Both the position numbers and the translations under genes were made by a program. Under the pieces are notes generated by a model. That model was given only the letters and a program-made list of their open reading frames with translations. It did not search any database and was not told the DNA's origin. DNA of 64,000 nt, taken from contig NC_037689.1 in the NCBI RefSeq assembly GCF_003255815.1, positions 49,076,644-49,140,643 on the forward strand, written 5' to 3'. How positions within the stretch are numbered: the first letter of the stretch is position 1; the number at the start of each line of letters is the position of its first letter. The stretch comes from Theropithecus gelada (Eukaryota > Chordata > Mammalia > Primates > Cercopithecidae). This document shows, piece after piece, positions 47,516 through 59,446 of this stretch.

Positions 47516-48498
47516 ATGAAATATGAAGAATATTAATGAAGTGAACAAATGTCTCTCTACCAATATTGCAAGAGAAATAAGGACATGTTACCAACAGGTG
47601 AACAATAACTTAAATGATGACAAACCTTTTGTTATAAACCAGGTGGTATTTGGTGGAAAGATGTCCTCGTCCTTGTCGACTTTGAGAAGTGCCTTCTCAA
47701 TAGCATCCATGGAGACCTACCACCAGGGAAAATGGAGCTGAATCTTCCCAAAGAGAAAAGAAAACAAATTGTCAACACAGGATTCTATATTAACAAGACC
47801 ATCCTTTGAAACTGAGAATAAGACATATGCACGTAGACAGACCTCAGGCAATTCGTCTCTGAACAATCTGTGATTTATTTGCTCCCAGAAGCTCTACAGG
47901 CTGTAGGAAATGACCCGTGAAAACACAAACTTTGAAAATGCGTGAAAGGCAAGATGCGCCTTCTGCTGGTGACAATAGGTAATGACAGTAGATTGTAATT
48001 TCGGCCTAGAAATTTATGTAGCATCACAACTGTTTCATTGAATTGGATACAAGAGGGTCACTAAGATTGGCTCAGAATTCTGGGATGGGCCATCAATCTC
48101 ATCTTCTGAAGGAGAGGTTGTCAAAAAATGTGTAGAAATGTTTTTAATTAGCCTCAGATAAAAATCCAATAGAATAACTTAAATTGAATAAAAAATTTCA
48201 ACAAACACGAAAGTGGTGACAAAAGAGGAAACAGAAATTAAAAGAGAAGAGAAAAAGCATAAAATGAAGGGGAAGATGGTCAACTTAAAAAAAAAAAACT
48301 ATTAATAATGACTTTACATTGTATAAGGCCTAAACATTCCATTAAAATTTAGTAGAGATTTACAGATAAGAAAAAAAAGCAAGTTCCAATTTTAGACTCT
48401 TAATATGAAAGACAACTTACATTTAAAAACTAATTAGGTTGAAAATAATAGTATGGGAAAAGACAACAAACAAAAGTAAGCATTAAAGAGCTAAGTAA
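47516..48498. other. Unassigned, higher-complexity sequence
   Basis: Less AT-rich than its neighbours. A 72-codon plus frame (47523-47741) and the 'caagatgcgccttctgctgg' area near 47951 match no family I know. Could be old unique DNA or an unrecognised repeat. Confidence 0.35.
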
Positions 48499-48800
48499 GG
48501 CCGGGCGCGGTGGCTCACGCCTGTAATCCCGGCACTTTGGGAGGCCGAGGAGGGTGGATCATGAGTTCAGGAGATCGAGACCATCCTGGCTAACATGATG
48601 AAACTCTGTCTCTACTAAAAAAATACAAAAAATTAGCTGGGCATGGTGGCGGGCGCCTGTAGTCCCAGCTACTTGGGAGGCTGAGGCAAGAGAATGGTGT
48701 GAACCCCGGAGGCGGAGCTTGCAGTGAGCCGAGATTGCACCACTGCACTCTGGCCTGGGCGACAAAGAGAGACTCAGTCTCAAGAAAAAAAAAAAAAAAA
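48499..48800 (+). repeat. AluY, sense
   Basis: Full-length, starting GGCCGGGCGCGGTGGCTCACG with an A-tail of about 17. Near-consensus AluY with scattered mutations. No clear target-site duplication. Confidence 0.94.
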
Positions 48801-48874
48801 TCTGTGTAAAACCGAAAATAAAATTTGATGACTCCCTGCAACAATCTAAATGGTCTGTCTCCTCTACCAGGGCA

Positions 48875-49450
48875 CTGTAAATTTAACCTGAAAGACTGGT
48901 TCAGGCCATGATGGGAAGGAGGTGTCAGACATGCCTCATTATGTCCCCCTCCCTTGAGGAATTCAGGAAAAGCTGGCTAGCATTTAACATCAACACAGAA
49001 CTTAAGTCTGATAAGAAACATTTACAATCTGTTCTCTCTGAAGCCTGCTGCTTTTAGGCTTCATCTGCATGATAAAACCTTGGTCTCTGCAACCCCTTAT
49101 CATAACCCAAACATTCCTTTCTACTCTTTCTACTGATAATAACTCTTTCAACTAATTGTCAATCAGAAAATTTTACAATCTGTCTATAACCTGGAAACCC
49201 CCACCATGCTCCTGCCCTGGCCCCCTCCAGTTGTCCTATCTTTCTGGACTGAAGCCATGTATTTCTAAAATGTATTTGATTGATGTCTTATGTCTACTGA
49301 AAAATTATAAAACCAAGTTGTGCCCCGACCACCTTGGGCACATATTTTCGAGGTCTCCTGAGGGCTGTGTCATAGGCCATGGTCACTCATATTTGGCTCA
49401 AAATAAATATCTTCAAATATTTTACAGAGTTTGACTCTTTTCATCAACAG
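48875..49450 (+). mobile_element. ERV LTR (class I, subfamily unknown)
   Basis: C-rich first half, then 'ttataaaaccaagttgtgccccgaccaccttgggcacat' and 'ggctcaaaataaatatcttc' (AATAAA near 49403), ending 'gactcttttcatcaaca'. The order fits an LTR in sense. Borders are approximate and no target-site duplication was found. Confidence 0.65.
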
Positions 49451-49972
49451 CTAGAATGGGTACACTAATGCTAGGAAAAAAGTAGCCTTTAAGAAAAAGA
49501 GTAATAACTAGAGATAATAAGGGTATTTCATTATTAAAGGATCCATTTAACATGAATATCAGTAAACCTGAATATTTTGGTACCTGATGATAGAACTTCA
49601 AAGTACACCAAAATGAAACTTGGTGGATTTTGTTTTGTTTTGTTTTCGTAATTTGAAGCTCTCTGTTGAATTCTTAACCTTGTATTTTATTTTATTTCTG
49701 TCTTCCTCTATCTCTCTGTCTCTCTCTTCCTGCTTTTTAAGTTCTACTCAAGGAATAAGTGGTCTGATGAACCTGGTCTGTATTGACCAGAAGAACATCT
49801 CCAATGTACAAATGATCACATATTGCAGGGCTTAGCACATCACTGACAACTTCAATTGAGATTGTGATTTGTTAGATACAATTTTCTTGAAATCCTTGAT
49901 ACTTTCATTAAGGCCTAGTATATGATTTAGTTTCATTAGTATGTGCTAATGTATGAATATATATTTAGGTTG

Positions 49973-50009
49973 GTGCAAAGGTAATTGTAGTTTTTGCCAT
50001 TATTTTTAA
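49973..50009 (+). mobile_element. Half of a MADE1 mariner MITE
   Basis: 'ttaggttggtgcaaaggtaattg' plus 'tttttgccatta' is the left arm of MADE1. The complementary right arm is missing, so it cannot form the full MADE1 hairpin. Confidence 0.85.
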
Positions 50010-50990
50010 CCTTATTTACTTGAGTATTTTCCCACTATGCAGTACATTTGTAATGACTCTTTAGCAGATGGCTCATACCTGGCACAAGTGTACTAAAGAA
50101 ACATTTATTAAATCAATTAAATGATAAAATTAACTGAAAGAATTTAAGCAAATTATGACAAAAAGATCCACTGCCAGTGAGTATCATGTACCTAAATACA
50201 AATTGATCTTAATTTTATATTAATTGGCTTCAAGGATAAAAAGCTACAAACTAAAGGATATTTCAGAGAAAAAAATAGGGTTTGTAAAGATATCTGCTTC
50301 CAGTAACGGCAGAATAATCTGTTTCAGCAACCATCTTCCTGGGAAAATCTAGATAAACAAAAATCAAAAAATTAAAGACATCTGTTTGAAGACGGAAATC
50401 CAAGGATGCAAAGATTTGAAGGGACAAGATGTCAGAAGAGCCACCCAGCTGGTGAGAAAAAAATGTAATATTGTTTTTCCTTTAAAACTTTTTGTTGATT
50501 CAAAAGAGGTAATTGAGAACATAAGGCACTAAGCAGAAGCTTGTAGCTGAGAAGCTAAGCAGTTGAGCAAGACTTTAGTAGTCTCACTCACCCCAGGGAA
50601 CAATATATGGATTCAGGGCCTTCCAAAGGCCCTGGAAAATGCCCCAAGGGTTCATTTGGCATCTCTGAGGGGCTATGGCCTAAGGGTCCATATGAATCAG
50701 AAATAAAAAAATCTCCTCACAAAACTTAAAGCCCAGCTTCAACAGGTCGCAATCCCTGATTGCTATGAGATGAACTACCCTCATCTTAACTATCTCTCAT
50801 TAACAAAAACAAATGTTCCCTGGATGAAGATAAAAATCACCTACTGAAGATAAAATCATCTAGGATTTCCAATTATCTCTATACTATTTCATACAGAAAA
50901 TCCAGCATAAATCCAGCATACAATCAGAACTAACCATGCATGTATGCAAAATATTAAAAATGCATGATTCAAAAACATTTTTGGGGTAAT
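50010..50990. other. No firm feature
   Basis: 50270-50480 ('gttttcagcaaccatcttcctgggaaaatctagataaac'-like) has the feel of an old L1 or HAL1 5' region. Not supported well enough to name. Confidence 0.3.
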
Positions 50991-50994
50991 AAAA

Positions 50995-51270
50995 TTTCTA
51001 GCTGACTTCTAGTTTATCTCCACTCTTGTCATAGAACATGCTGTGTATTAGTAGTTGACCATTACCAAATCCTGATTAATAACCAATTTTTGTGATTTTA
51101 ATGTAATACTTTTAATGTAATACTTGAGGAGAATATGTTCTCTGCAGTTGTTGGGTCTGTTCTTCTCTTTATGTCAATTATGACAATATTGTTTAAATAT
51201 TCTGCTTTCTTACTATTTTATTCCTTGTTTGCTCTTTTAGTTTCAGAGATAGGTAAGTTAAATTACCTGA
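50995..51270 (-). repeat. Old L1 ORF2 fragment, antisense
   Basis: 'ttgaggagaatatgttctctgcagttgttggg' and 'atgtcaattatgacaatattgtttaaatattctgctttcttac' are antisense L1M ORF2. Confidence 0.6.
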
Positions 51271-52497
51271 ATTTCCTTTTCATCCTGACCACTTCCTGCT
51301 TTTTTTGCAAAAAAAAAAAGTTATTACATAAACAAAAGGTTAAGATGTTTATATTATTTTCCTCTTGGATTCAGCCCCTTATTACGTTGGAATAAACTTT
51401 TTTTTTTCTCCTAGAAACAATTCATCCCTTAAATCCACATTGTCTAAAAACAAAAACATCAACGTTTTTGGTTAATTGTTCCATTGTATTTTTTCCCATT
51501 CTTTTCTATAGGTTATGCAGTTTACATTTAAAATTATATAGATACTGATAATCATTAATGTTTAAAATGGAGTATCTAAACTGTTTAATCCCTGATAAAT
51601 GCATATTTGAATCTTCTTTATTATTTATAAGATATGCTGAGTAGAAACCACCAAAAAAATTTAACACAACAAAAAGACACTGTATTCCTCTAGGGGAAAA
51701 AAAAAGACAGGATTATAGCATTAAACTTGAAAACCTGGGCATAATCTTATGAAAAGTTAGAAAAAAACCTTAAATTTGGGGAATCATTCAAAGAACCATT
51801 AGACAAATGGGTTAGTCAAAAATTGTATCACATTTTAATAGCAGTTGGGATTTCCTATAAATTCATATAATTATTTACAGGCTCAGTGATTTAGATTTCT
51901 TTTTAAGGCAGAAGTTATTTTAATTCCAGTGAAATAAATATTTAAACTTGTTTTTGCAGTTACAGATAGATAACTTAAGAGGATAATACTAAAATCAGCT
52001 TCCACTACAGAAATCATCTGCAGAATGAGAAATTTTAATGAGGGTTACCTAATGTCGTATGCTTACCTTATTGCAGACATTTCTACTGGACCATGATTTC
52101 TCTCTTGATGCACGTTAACTTATTTCATTTAAGAAGTGTTCTATGTCAGCAGATCATTATTTGAACCACAATTATGAGATATCCAAGCTCACTCTTCAGG
52201 AGACTCTAGTATGATTATCTTTACTAAGCCTTCTTTATTTTACAGCAATTCTGGAGTGAGAGTCCATCGCTTGTAATATTGTAACTTTATTAACATTTTT
52301 AGTATAATAAATGTAGCTATTTAAGAGTTATTAATTCCAGGGAGATGATGCTACATTTTGCTCTCATAGGGGCAACAATACATACATTTTAATTAAAAGT
52401 TAATTTCTAATTAAATACAGAGATATTGATATCAATAAAAATACTGACATATCAATGGACTTGGCTGCTCCCAAATAGCGAGATTTTCAGATTTATT
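51271..52497. other. No recognised feature
   Basis: AT-rich. No repeat family recognised. Confidence 0.4.
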
Positions 52498-52504
52498 TTA
52501 TTTT

Positions 52505-52812
52505 ATTTTATTTTATTTTTATTATTTTTTTGAGACGGAGTCTCCCTCTGTCACCCAGGCTGAAGTGCAGTGGCGTGATCTCAGCTCACTGCAAACTCCG
52601 CATCCTGGGTTCACGCCATTCTCCTGCCTCAGCCTCCCGAGTAGCTGGGACTACAGGTGCCCCCAACCACGCCCGGTTAATTTTTTGTATTTTTAGTAGA
52701 GACAGGGTTTCACCGTGTTAGCCAGGATGGTCTCGGTCTCCTGACCATGTGATCCGCCCACCTCGGCCTCCCAAAGTGCTGGGATTACAGGCTTGAGCCA
52801 CCACGCCTGGCC
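52505..52812 (-). repeat. AluY, antisense
   Basis: Antisense Alu with a (tttta)n tail and 'ggcttgagccacc', the complement of the 'gctcaagcc' change seen in monkey AluY copies. Short duplications CAGATTT at 52498-52504 and 52813-52819. Confidence 0.93.
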
Positions 52813-53185
52813 CAGATTTTTTTTTTTTTTTTTAATTCAAAGGATGACCAAGTATCAACTAATTTGTTTCAACCAGAGTCTTCAAATAATAGTATTACTG
52901 AATATTTTCAGACCAACCATGCTATTTATCAACATTAGAAACACAACATGATTTCTATTATTTTAAAATTATTAAGCATATGGAATGCATATAAGTGGAC
53001 ATTTTCATGTGAGGCTTGTGGGATTACTTATATTTTATATTTCAACTATAAGTACCTTTTAGGTGTGAGGACATATGGAAAGATCAAACAATATGACAGC
53101 TTTAAAAATGAGTTCAAAATGACTTGTCTGAGTGCCATATTCAAAGCTTTTCAGTACAAATAAGACAACAAAAATAAAATAATTA

Positions 53186-53482
53186 GGCCGGGCGCGGTGG
53201 CTCAAGCCTGTAATCCCAGCACTTTGGGAGACCGAGATGGGCGGATCACGAGGTCAGGAGATCGAGACCATCCTGGCGAACACAGTGAAACCCCGTCTCT
53301 ACTAAGAAATACAAAAAATAGCCGGGCGAGATGGCGGGCGCCTGTAGTCCCAGCTACTCGGGAGGCTGAGGCCGGAGAATGGCATGAACCCGGGAGGCGG
53401 AGCTTGCAGTGAGCTGAGATCCGGCCACTGCACTCCAGCCTGGGCTACAGAGCGAGACTCCGTCTCAAAAAAAAAAAAAAAA

Positions 53483-53501
<19 letters not shown>
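53186..53501 (+). repeat. AluY of Old World monkey (AluYR-like) type, perfect TSD
   Basis: Young full-length Alu with 'ggtggctcaagcctg', 'atagccgggcgagatggcggg' and 'gagctgagatccggccactgc', changes typical of cercopithecid AluYR copies. Flanked by perfect 15-bp duplications AAAATAAAATAATTA (53171-53185 and 53502-53516). Confidence 0.95.
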
Positions 53502-53515
<14 letters not shown>

Positions 53516-53755
53516 AAAAAGCTAAGGTATATATATATGTAAATATACATATATATTTTAGTTAATGAAAAAGGTTCAAGAGTCCAATGCTAAATATGAA
53601 TTATGTGTTACCTTTTCATATCAGGTGCCTAAAGTTCTGCTGGTCTTATCTGTGCCATCAATGATCTACCTATTGTTCTTATTGTACTTATTGCAGTGGG
53701 CTGGATTTGGTTCACAGGGCCATAATTTGCTGACCCTGGCTTGAACCAGTTAGAA

Positions 53756-53959
53756 TAGGGTTTCTCAGTCTTCACACTATTGTTATTGGGGTCTGTTAAT
53801 TCATTGTCATTGTGTTGCTCTGTTCATTTTAGGATGTTGAACAACATTCCTGATCTCTGCCCACTAGATCGCAGTAGAACTCCCCCACTATAGAAATGTC
53901 TCCAGACATTGTCAAACATCCCCTGGGGTACAAAATCACCCTTGGTTGAGAACCATTGC
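53756..53959 (-). mobile_element. MER20 (hAT-Charlie)
   Basis: Ends 'tagggtttctcagtct' and 'ggttgagaaccattg'. Interior 'aggatgttgaacaac' and 'aaatgtctccagacattgtcaaac' fit MER20 in reverse. The 120 bp upstream ('gggctggatttggttcacagggccataatttgctgacc') resembles another old DNA-transposon end. Confidence 0.82.
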
Positions 53960-54346
53960 TCTGCCAGTCCCCTGTCCAGAGAGAACAGACTTATTCTGTT
54001 TTTTCTTTTTTCTGTTGTTTTATTTATTTTGTGCACCTGTTAGCATTTCTTGGTTGAGAACTTTTCCTGCACTCAGATTGGGATATACAGAAGGTGAAAC
54101 CAATGCCCAGGGAACTCAATTCTGTGTCTTTCCTTGAATCCAAGTCCTCAAATGTATCTGCTTTCTTTTGTCTACTTTTCATTTAGTCTCCTGCTGTTTG
54201 CTTCATTTGTCTCATCCAGGTTTTAGGTGTAATAACCAAGGAGAACTAGGGTGAAGTGTGCTTACTTTATCTTAGTTTCCTAGATAAGTATTTGTAAAAT
54301 ATGATTTCTGTCTGAGAATGTGCAGTGTCCTGGTTAAGAGTGTACT

Positions 54347-54645
54347 GGCACAGTGGCTCATGCCTGTAATCCCAGCACTTTGGGAGGCTGAGGCGGGCGG
54401 ATCACGAGGTCAGGAGTTTAAGACCAGCCTGAGCCAACATAGTGAAACCCCGTCTCTACTAAAAATACAAAAATTAGCCGGGCATGGTGGCAGGTGCCTG
54501 TAATCCCAGCTTCTCGGGAGGCTGAGGCAGGAGAATCGCTTGAACCCTGGAGGTGGAGGTTGCAGTGAGCCGAGATGGCACCACTGCACTCCAGCCTGGG
54601 TGACAGAGTGAGACTCCAACTCAAAAAATAAAAATAAAATATTAA
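54347..54645 (+). repeat. AluS, sense, perfect TSD
   Basis: Lacks the first few bases (starts 'ggcacagtggctc'). Flanked by perfect 11-bp duplications AAGAGTGTACT (54336-54346 and 54646-54656). Confidence 0.95.
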
Positions 54646-54659
54646 AAGAGTGTACTTTC

Positions 54660-54925
54660 AGGAGCCAAGTATCATGAATTATGAATTTAAGTCTTGGCTC
54701 TACTATTCAAAGGATGTAAGACACTGGGAAGGATATATAGCCTCCTGCTACTCAGTGTTTTCAGATGTAAATTTACAGCAGCATTAATACACAATTCATA
54801 GTTGAATATAATAGAATCCTCATGTAACTCATAAGGGCTAAATGAATTACTGTGTATAAATAACGTGGACCAGTTTTTGTTACACAGTAAACACTATGCA
54901 TCAGATATCATTAGTATCATTTTTA
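54660..54925 (+). repeat. MIR, sense, degenerate
   Basis: 'tttaagtcttggctctactattc' at the 5' part and 'ggctaaatgaattactgtgtataaataacgtggaccag...acacagtaaacactatgcatc' at the 3' part follow MIR order. Directly adjoins the AluS. Confidence 0.7.
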
Positions 54926-54929
54926 TTAT

Positions 54930-55825
54930 AATTATCTGGAAAACCATGGACAAGTAACTTTAACAAGCTGGTGATTATTAACACTCCATATCCCTACATC
55001 CTTCTTAAAGTGAAAGTAAGAATCATCAAAAAGGAAAGCTTCAGTGGAGTTTTCAAAACTGGAAAAGATGCACTTCATTTTGAATAAACTTTATGCAAGA
55101 TTTTAAAGGGTTGGAAAAGTGGGACATTTGATATCGTAAGGAATTTCAAATCACAAATAATTTAAATGCCTGGACTAAAAGGATCCCATTACCGTGTTTT
55201 TCTTTTAAGAAATTCTCTCCACCTGTCCCCATCCCCACATCCTGGGACAGTAAGAGAGAGAGGACTATACCTACTCTCACTCTAGAACAACATTCGCTTG
55301 CTGTGCAAGGGTGTACATTAATCTTTGTTTGTGGAAGGACTTTCACCCCCTTTCCATCTTTCAAAATGCATAATCTGTCACCGGAGGCTATAAAACTAAA
55401 TACTTGAACAAAGAAATTGCAGTCACACAATTCCCACAGCAGAAGAGAGAAAACAAAGGAAGCATTGAACATAAAACATAGCATAAAATAAGATGAAAGA
55501 ACTAAGACCAAATATTTACATATCAATAAATCAAAATGGGATAAGTTCACATATTAGAAATAAAAGGCTGATCAAATAACACCGGCAAATAAATATTGTA
55601 TCTAATAGGTGTATCTAAAATGATTTTAAAGTATGAATTGAGTTGTCCCATGATATTAATCCTAGGCAATGTAGAATCGTTAAACAAGAAAAAGAGGGGT
55701 ATATTATAGTGCTATTGATTACTGTCTACATTGATAATGAAACTTTGTAATTAATACTTAGGTTCTGAAAAATAAAATGTCAAAAATATGCTGAAATAAG
55801 CATAAAGGTGAAGGTATTTTTTTAA
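54930..55825. other. No recognised repeat; longest non-repeat frame
   Basis: Holds a 134-codon minus frame (55146-55550), the longest frame outside a recognised repeat. Its product is hydrophobic at the N-terminus as AT-rich chance frames often are. No family, Kozak context or splice structure recognised. Confidence 0.35.
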
Positions 55826-55829
55826 ATAT

Positions 55830-57112
55830 ATGCTGATTTTCTATTCTGGGGGAGGGGTAAATACCCAGTAATGGGATTTCTGGATCTTACAGTAGCTCTA
55901 TTTTAGTTTTGTGAGAAATCTCCACACTGTTTTCCATAGTGGCTATACTAATTTGCATTCCTACCAGCAGTGTATGAGTTCCCTTTTCTTTGCATCCTGG
56001 CCAACATCTGTTCCTAATAATAGCCATTCTAACTGGGGTAAGAAGATAGCTCATTGTGGTTTTGATTTCCATTTCCCTGATAATTAGTGATGTTGAGTAT
56101 TTTTTTCATATGCTTGTTGGTCATTTGTATATCTTCTTTTGAGAAATGTCTATTCATGTCCTTTGCCCACTTTTTATTAGGATTATGGTTTTGTTTTGTT
56201 TTGTTTTGTTTTTTACTGTTGAGTTGTTCAACTTCTTTGCATATTTGGGATACTAGCTCCTTGTCCTATGAATAGTTTGCAAATATTTTCTTCCATTCTG
56301 TACGTTGTGTCATTACTCTGTTTATTGTTTTCTTTTCTGTGCAGATGCTTTTTTATTTAATGTGGTCCCATTTTTCTGTTTTCAGTTTTGATGCCTATGC
56401 TTTTGAAGTCTTAGCCAAAAAATATTTGCCTAGGCCACTGTTCTAAAGTGTTCCCCCTATGTTTTCTTCTAGCAGTTTTATAGTTTCAGATCTTACACTT
56501 AAAGTAGCACTATTCACAACAGCAAAGATATGAAATCAATCTAAGTGTCCATCAATGGACAAATGGATAAATAAAATGTGGTAAACATACACAATGGAAT
56601 ACTACTTGGCCATAGAAAAGAATGGAATCATTTTTTTTTGCAGCAACATGAATGGGACTTTAGGTTATTGTGTTAAGTTAAATAAGCCAGACACAGAAAG
56701 AAAAATATCACACATTCTCACTCACATGTGGAAGTTAAGAAAGTTGCTATCATGGAAATAGAAAGTAGAATAATAGATATGGGAGGCTGGAAAGAGTGTG
56801 TGGGTAGGGGAATAAAGAGAGGCTAGTTAATAGGTACAAACATAAGGTCAGATAGAGGGGTCAGTTCTAATGTTCGATAGCAGAGTAGAGTGGCTATAGT
56901 TAACAACAGTGTATTATATATTTTGAAACACCTACAAGAGAAGGCTTGAGATAGCCCTAACACATAGAAATGGTAAGTACTCAAGGTGATGAATGCCCTA
57001 AATACCACAACTTCATCATTACACATTCTATGTGTGTAACAAAATATCATGTGTACCCCCAAAATATGTACAAATATTATGTATCCATACAAATTTAACA
57101 CATAGTAAAACA
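55830..57112 (+). mobile_element. L1 with 5' inversion (twin priming)
   Basis: 55830-56495 is antisense L1 ORF2 ('gtaatgggatttctgg', 'agtggctatactaatttgcattc', 'ttggtcatttgtatatcttcttttgag'). At about 56496 the orientation switches to sense ('cactattcacaacagcaaagatatg') and runs through the ORF2 end and 3'UTR to about 57112. In L1 coordinates the two parts are almost adjacent (a gap of very roughly 100 bp), as expected for one twin-primed insertion rather than two elements. Confidence 0.85.
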
Positions 57113-57292
57113 AATCTTGTACCTAAAATCCCCCCAAAAAACTAAAACTATGAAACATAGACTGGAAGAATAAAATTAAGTGTAACAAGAATGAGAAACA
57201 GAGTTTAACCCACCATGAATAGCTAATGAATAATTCACATAATATTTTAGAGTAGTTAATCACATAATTTATCTGAAAAATGTGTTAATAAT

Positions 57293-57419
57293 TTGCTGAG
57301 GATAATGGCTTCCACCAGGTGATGGGTTGATAGGTGCAACAAAGCATCATGGTACATATTTTCCTATGTAACAAACCTGCATATCCTGCACATGTATCCC
57401 AGAACTTAAAAGAAAAAAA
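57293..57419 (+). mobile_element. Very short L1PA 3' end with tiny 5' inversion
   Basis: 57293-57315 ('tttgctgaggataatggcttcca') is antisense L1 ORF2 end. 57318-57410 is sense L1PA 3'UTR ('gatgggttgataggtgcaac', 'cctgcacatgtatcccagaacttaaaag') with an A-tail. Flanks 'gtgttaataa' and 'gtattaataa' differ by one base and fit a target-site duplication. Confidence 0.8.
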
Positions 57420-58108
57420 AGTATTAATAAGATTGGTATTGTCTTATTTTGAATCCCCCAGAAGCAGGTCCTAGGACGAGAATTCCAATGAAATCTGTTT
57501 ATGAGAGAAGAAAAGGAACACAATATAGGGCATAGAAATTACATAGAGAGGGAAAACATTCAATAAATTGTACATAACTAAGCTACTTGCCACAAATTAA
57601 TCATACGGAAAAATTCTGAGAAATGGTGTAAAGTGTGACCAAATTTTTCCACTCAAGGTGGGAGATAGTTGGGTATTTATATACCATATCCCAGCAGTCA
57701 TTGGTTGGGAGTTTCTGGGTATTTGTTAATTCACTGGAACTTCTGGCTTGCTGCATGGGAACAGAAAAGCCTTATAAGATTTCAGAAAGAATTTTGTGGC
57801 AGAGAGACACAGACACTGGTAGTTGAAAGTTTAAAGAAGCACACTGAAAACTGTCAGGTCTGAGGAATATGAGTAGGGCACTACTGGCATCTGCTATGCC
57901 ATATACTATTCTATATGAACTGATAAAAATTTTAAGTGACAATAAGGCAACTACTAAGATTAAGCATATGTAGACCACAGAGAAAATCATAAATTTCAGC
58001 ATGTAAAAAATAAAAAAGCCATATTTTCTGACTACAATGGCGTAATGTTTAAAATTAAGGTGGGCAGAAAATCTAAAGTTATCTCAAAATATGTTTTAAT
58101 AATAATTA
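57420..58108. other. No recognised feature
   Basis: Unique-looking AT-rich DNA between two L1 insertions. Short overlapping frames only. Confidence 0.45.
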
Positions 58109-59446
58109 GAGATTCCTGGGTAAGATGGCTAAATAGGAACAGCTCCGGTCTGCAGCTCCCAGCGAGACCAACATAGAAGGCGGGTGATTTCTGCATTTCC
58201 AACTGAGGTACCCGGTTCATCTCATTGGGACTGGTTAGACAGTAGGTGCAGCCCACGGAGGACGAGCAGAAGCAGAGTGGGGCCTCACCCAGGAAGTGCA
58301 AGGGGTCAGGGAACTCCCTCCCCTAGCCAAGGGAAGCTGTGAGGGACTGTGCTGTGAGGGATGGTGCTATCGGGTCCAGACACTATGCTTTTCCCATGGT
58401 CTTCGCAACCCACAGACCAGGAGATTCCCTCAGGTGTCTACACCACAAGGGGCCTGGGTTTCAAGCACAAAACTGGGTGGCCGTTTGGGCAGACACCAAG
58501 CTAGCTGAAGGAGTTTTCTTCCATACCCCAGTGGCGCTTGGAATGCCAGTGAGACAGAACAGTTCACTCCCCTGGAAAGGAGCCTGAAGCTAGGGAGCCA
58601 AGTGGTCTTGCTCAGTGGATCCCACCCCCAAGGAGCCCAGCAAGCTAAGATCCACTGGCTTGAAATTCTTGCTGCCAGCACAGCAGTCTGAAGTCAACCT
58701 GGGACGCTGTAGCTTGGTCGGGAGAGGGGTGTCTGCCATTACTGAGGCTTGAGTAGGCAGTTTTCCCCTCACACTGTAAACAAAGCCAGGGGAAGTTAGG
58801 ACTGGGCGAAGCCCACCTCAGCTTGGCACAGCCACTGTAGCCAGACTGCCTCTCTAGATTCCTCCTCTCTGGGCAGGGCATCTCTGAAAGAAAGGCAGCA
58901 GCCCCAGTCAGGGGCTTATAGATAAAACTCCCATCTCCCTGGGACAGAGCACCTGGGAGAAGGGGCAGCTGTGGGCGCAGCTTTAGCAGACTTAAACATT
59001 CCTGCCTGCTGGCTCTGAAGAGAGCAGCAGACCTCCCAGCACAGCACTTGAGCTCTACTAAAGGACAGACTGCCTCTTCAAGTGTATCTGTGACCTCCCA
59101 AGCCTCCTGATTGGGAGACACTTCCCAGCAGGGGTCAACAGACATCTCATACAGGAGAGCTCCAGCTGGCATCTGGCAGGTGCCCCTCTGGGATGAAGCT
59201 TCCAGAGGAAGGAGCAGGCAGCAATCTTTGTTGTTCTGCAGCCTCTGCTAGTAATACCCAGGGAAACAGGGTCTGCAGTGGACCCCCAGCAAACTCCAGC
59301 AGACCTGCAGAAGCGGGTCCTGACTGTTAGAAGGAAAACTAACAAACAAAAAGCAATAGCATCTACATCAACACAAAGGATGACCAAGCAAAAACTCTAC
59401 CTGAAGGTCACCAACAGCAAAGACCAAAGGTAGTTAAATCCACGAA
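58109..59446 (+). promoter_or_regulatory. L1 5'UTR (sense and antisense promoter region)
   Basis: Near-complete primate L1 5'UTR. In known primate L1s this region holds an internal sense promoter and an antisense promoter. Whether this copy is active cannot be seen from sequence. A 175-codon minus frame (58645-59172) lies inside it. Confidence 0.7.

Noticed and set aside
47523..47741. 72-codon plus-strand frame considered as an exon
   Set aside because: No matching splice sites, neighbouring exons or known protein family; kept only as part of an unassigned region.
55146..55550. 134-codon minus-strand frame
   Set aside because: Longest frame outside a recognised repeat, but no domain or gene structure is visible. 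A frame of this size is expected by chance in 64 kb read in six frames.
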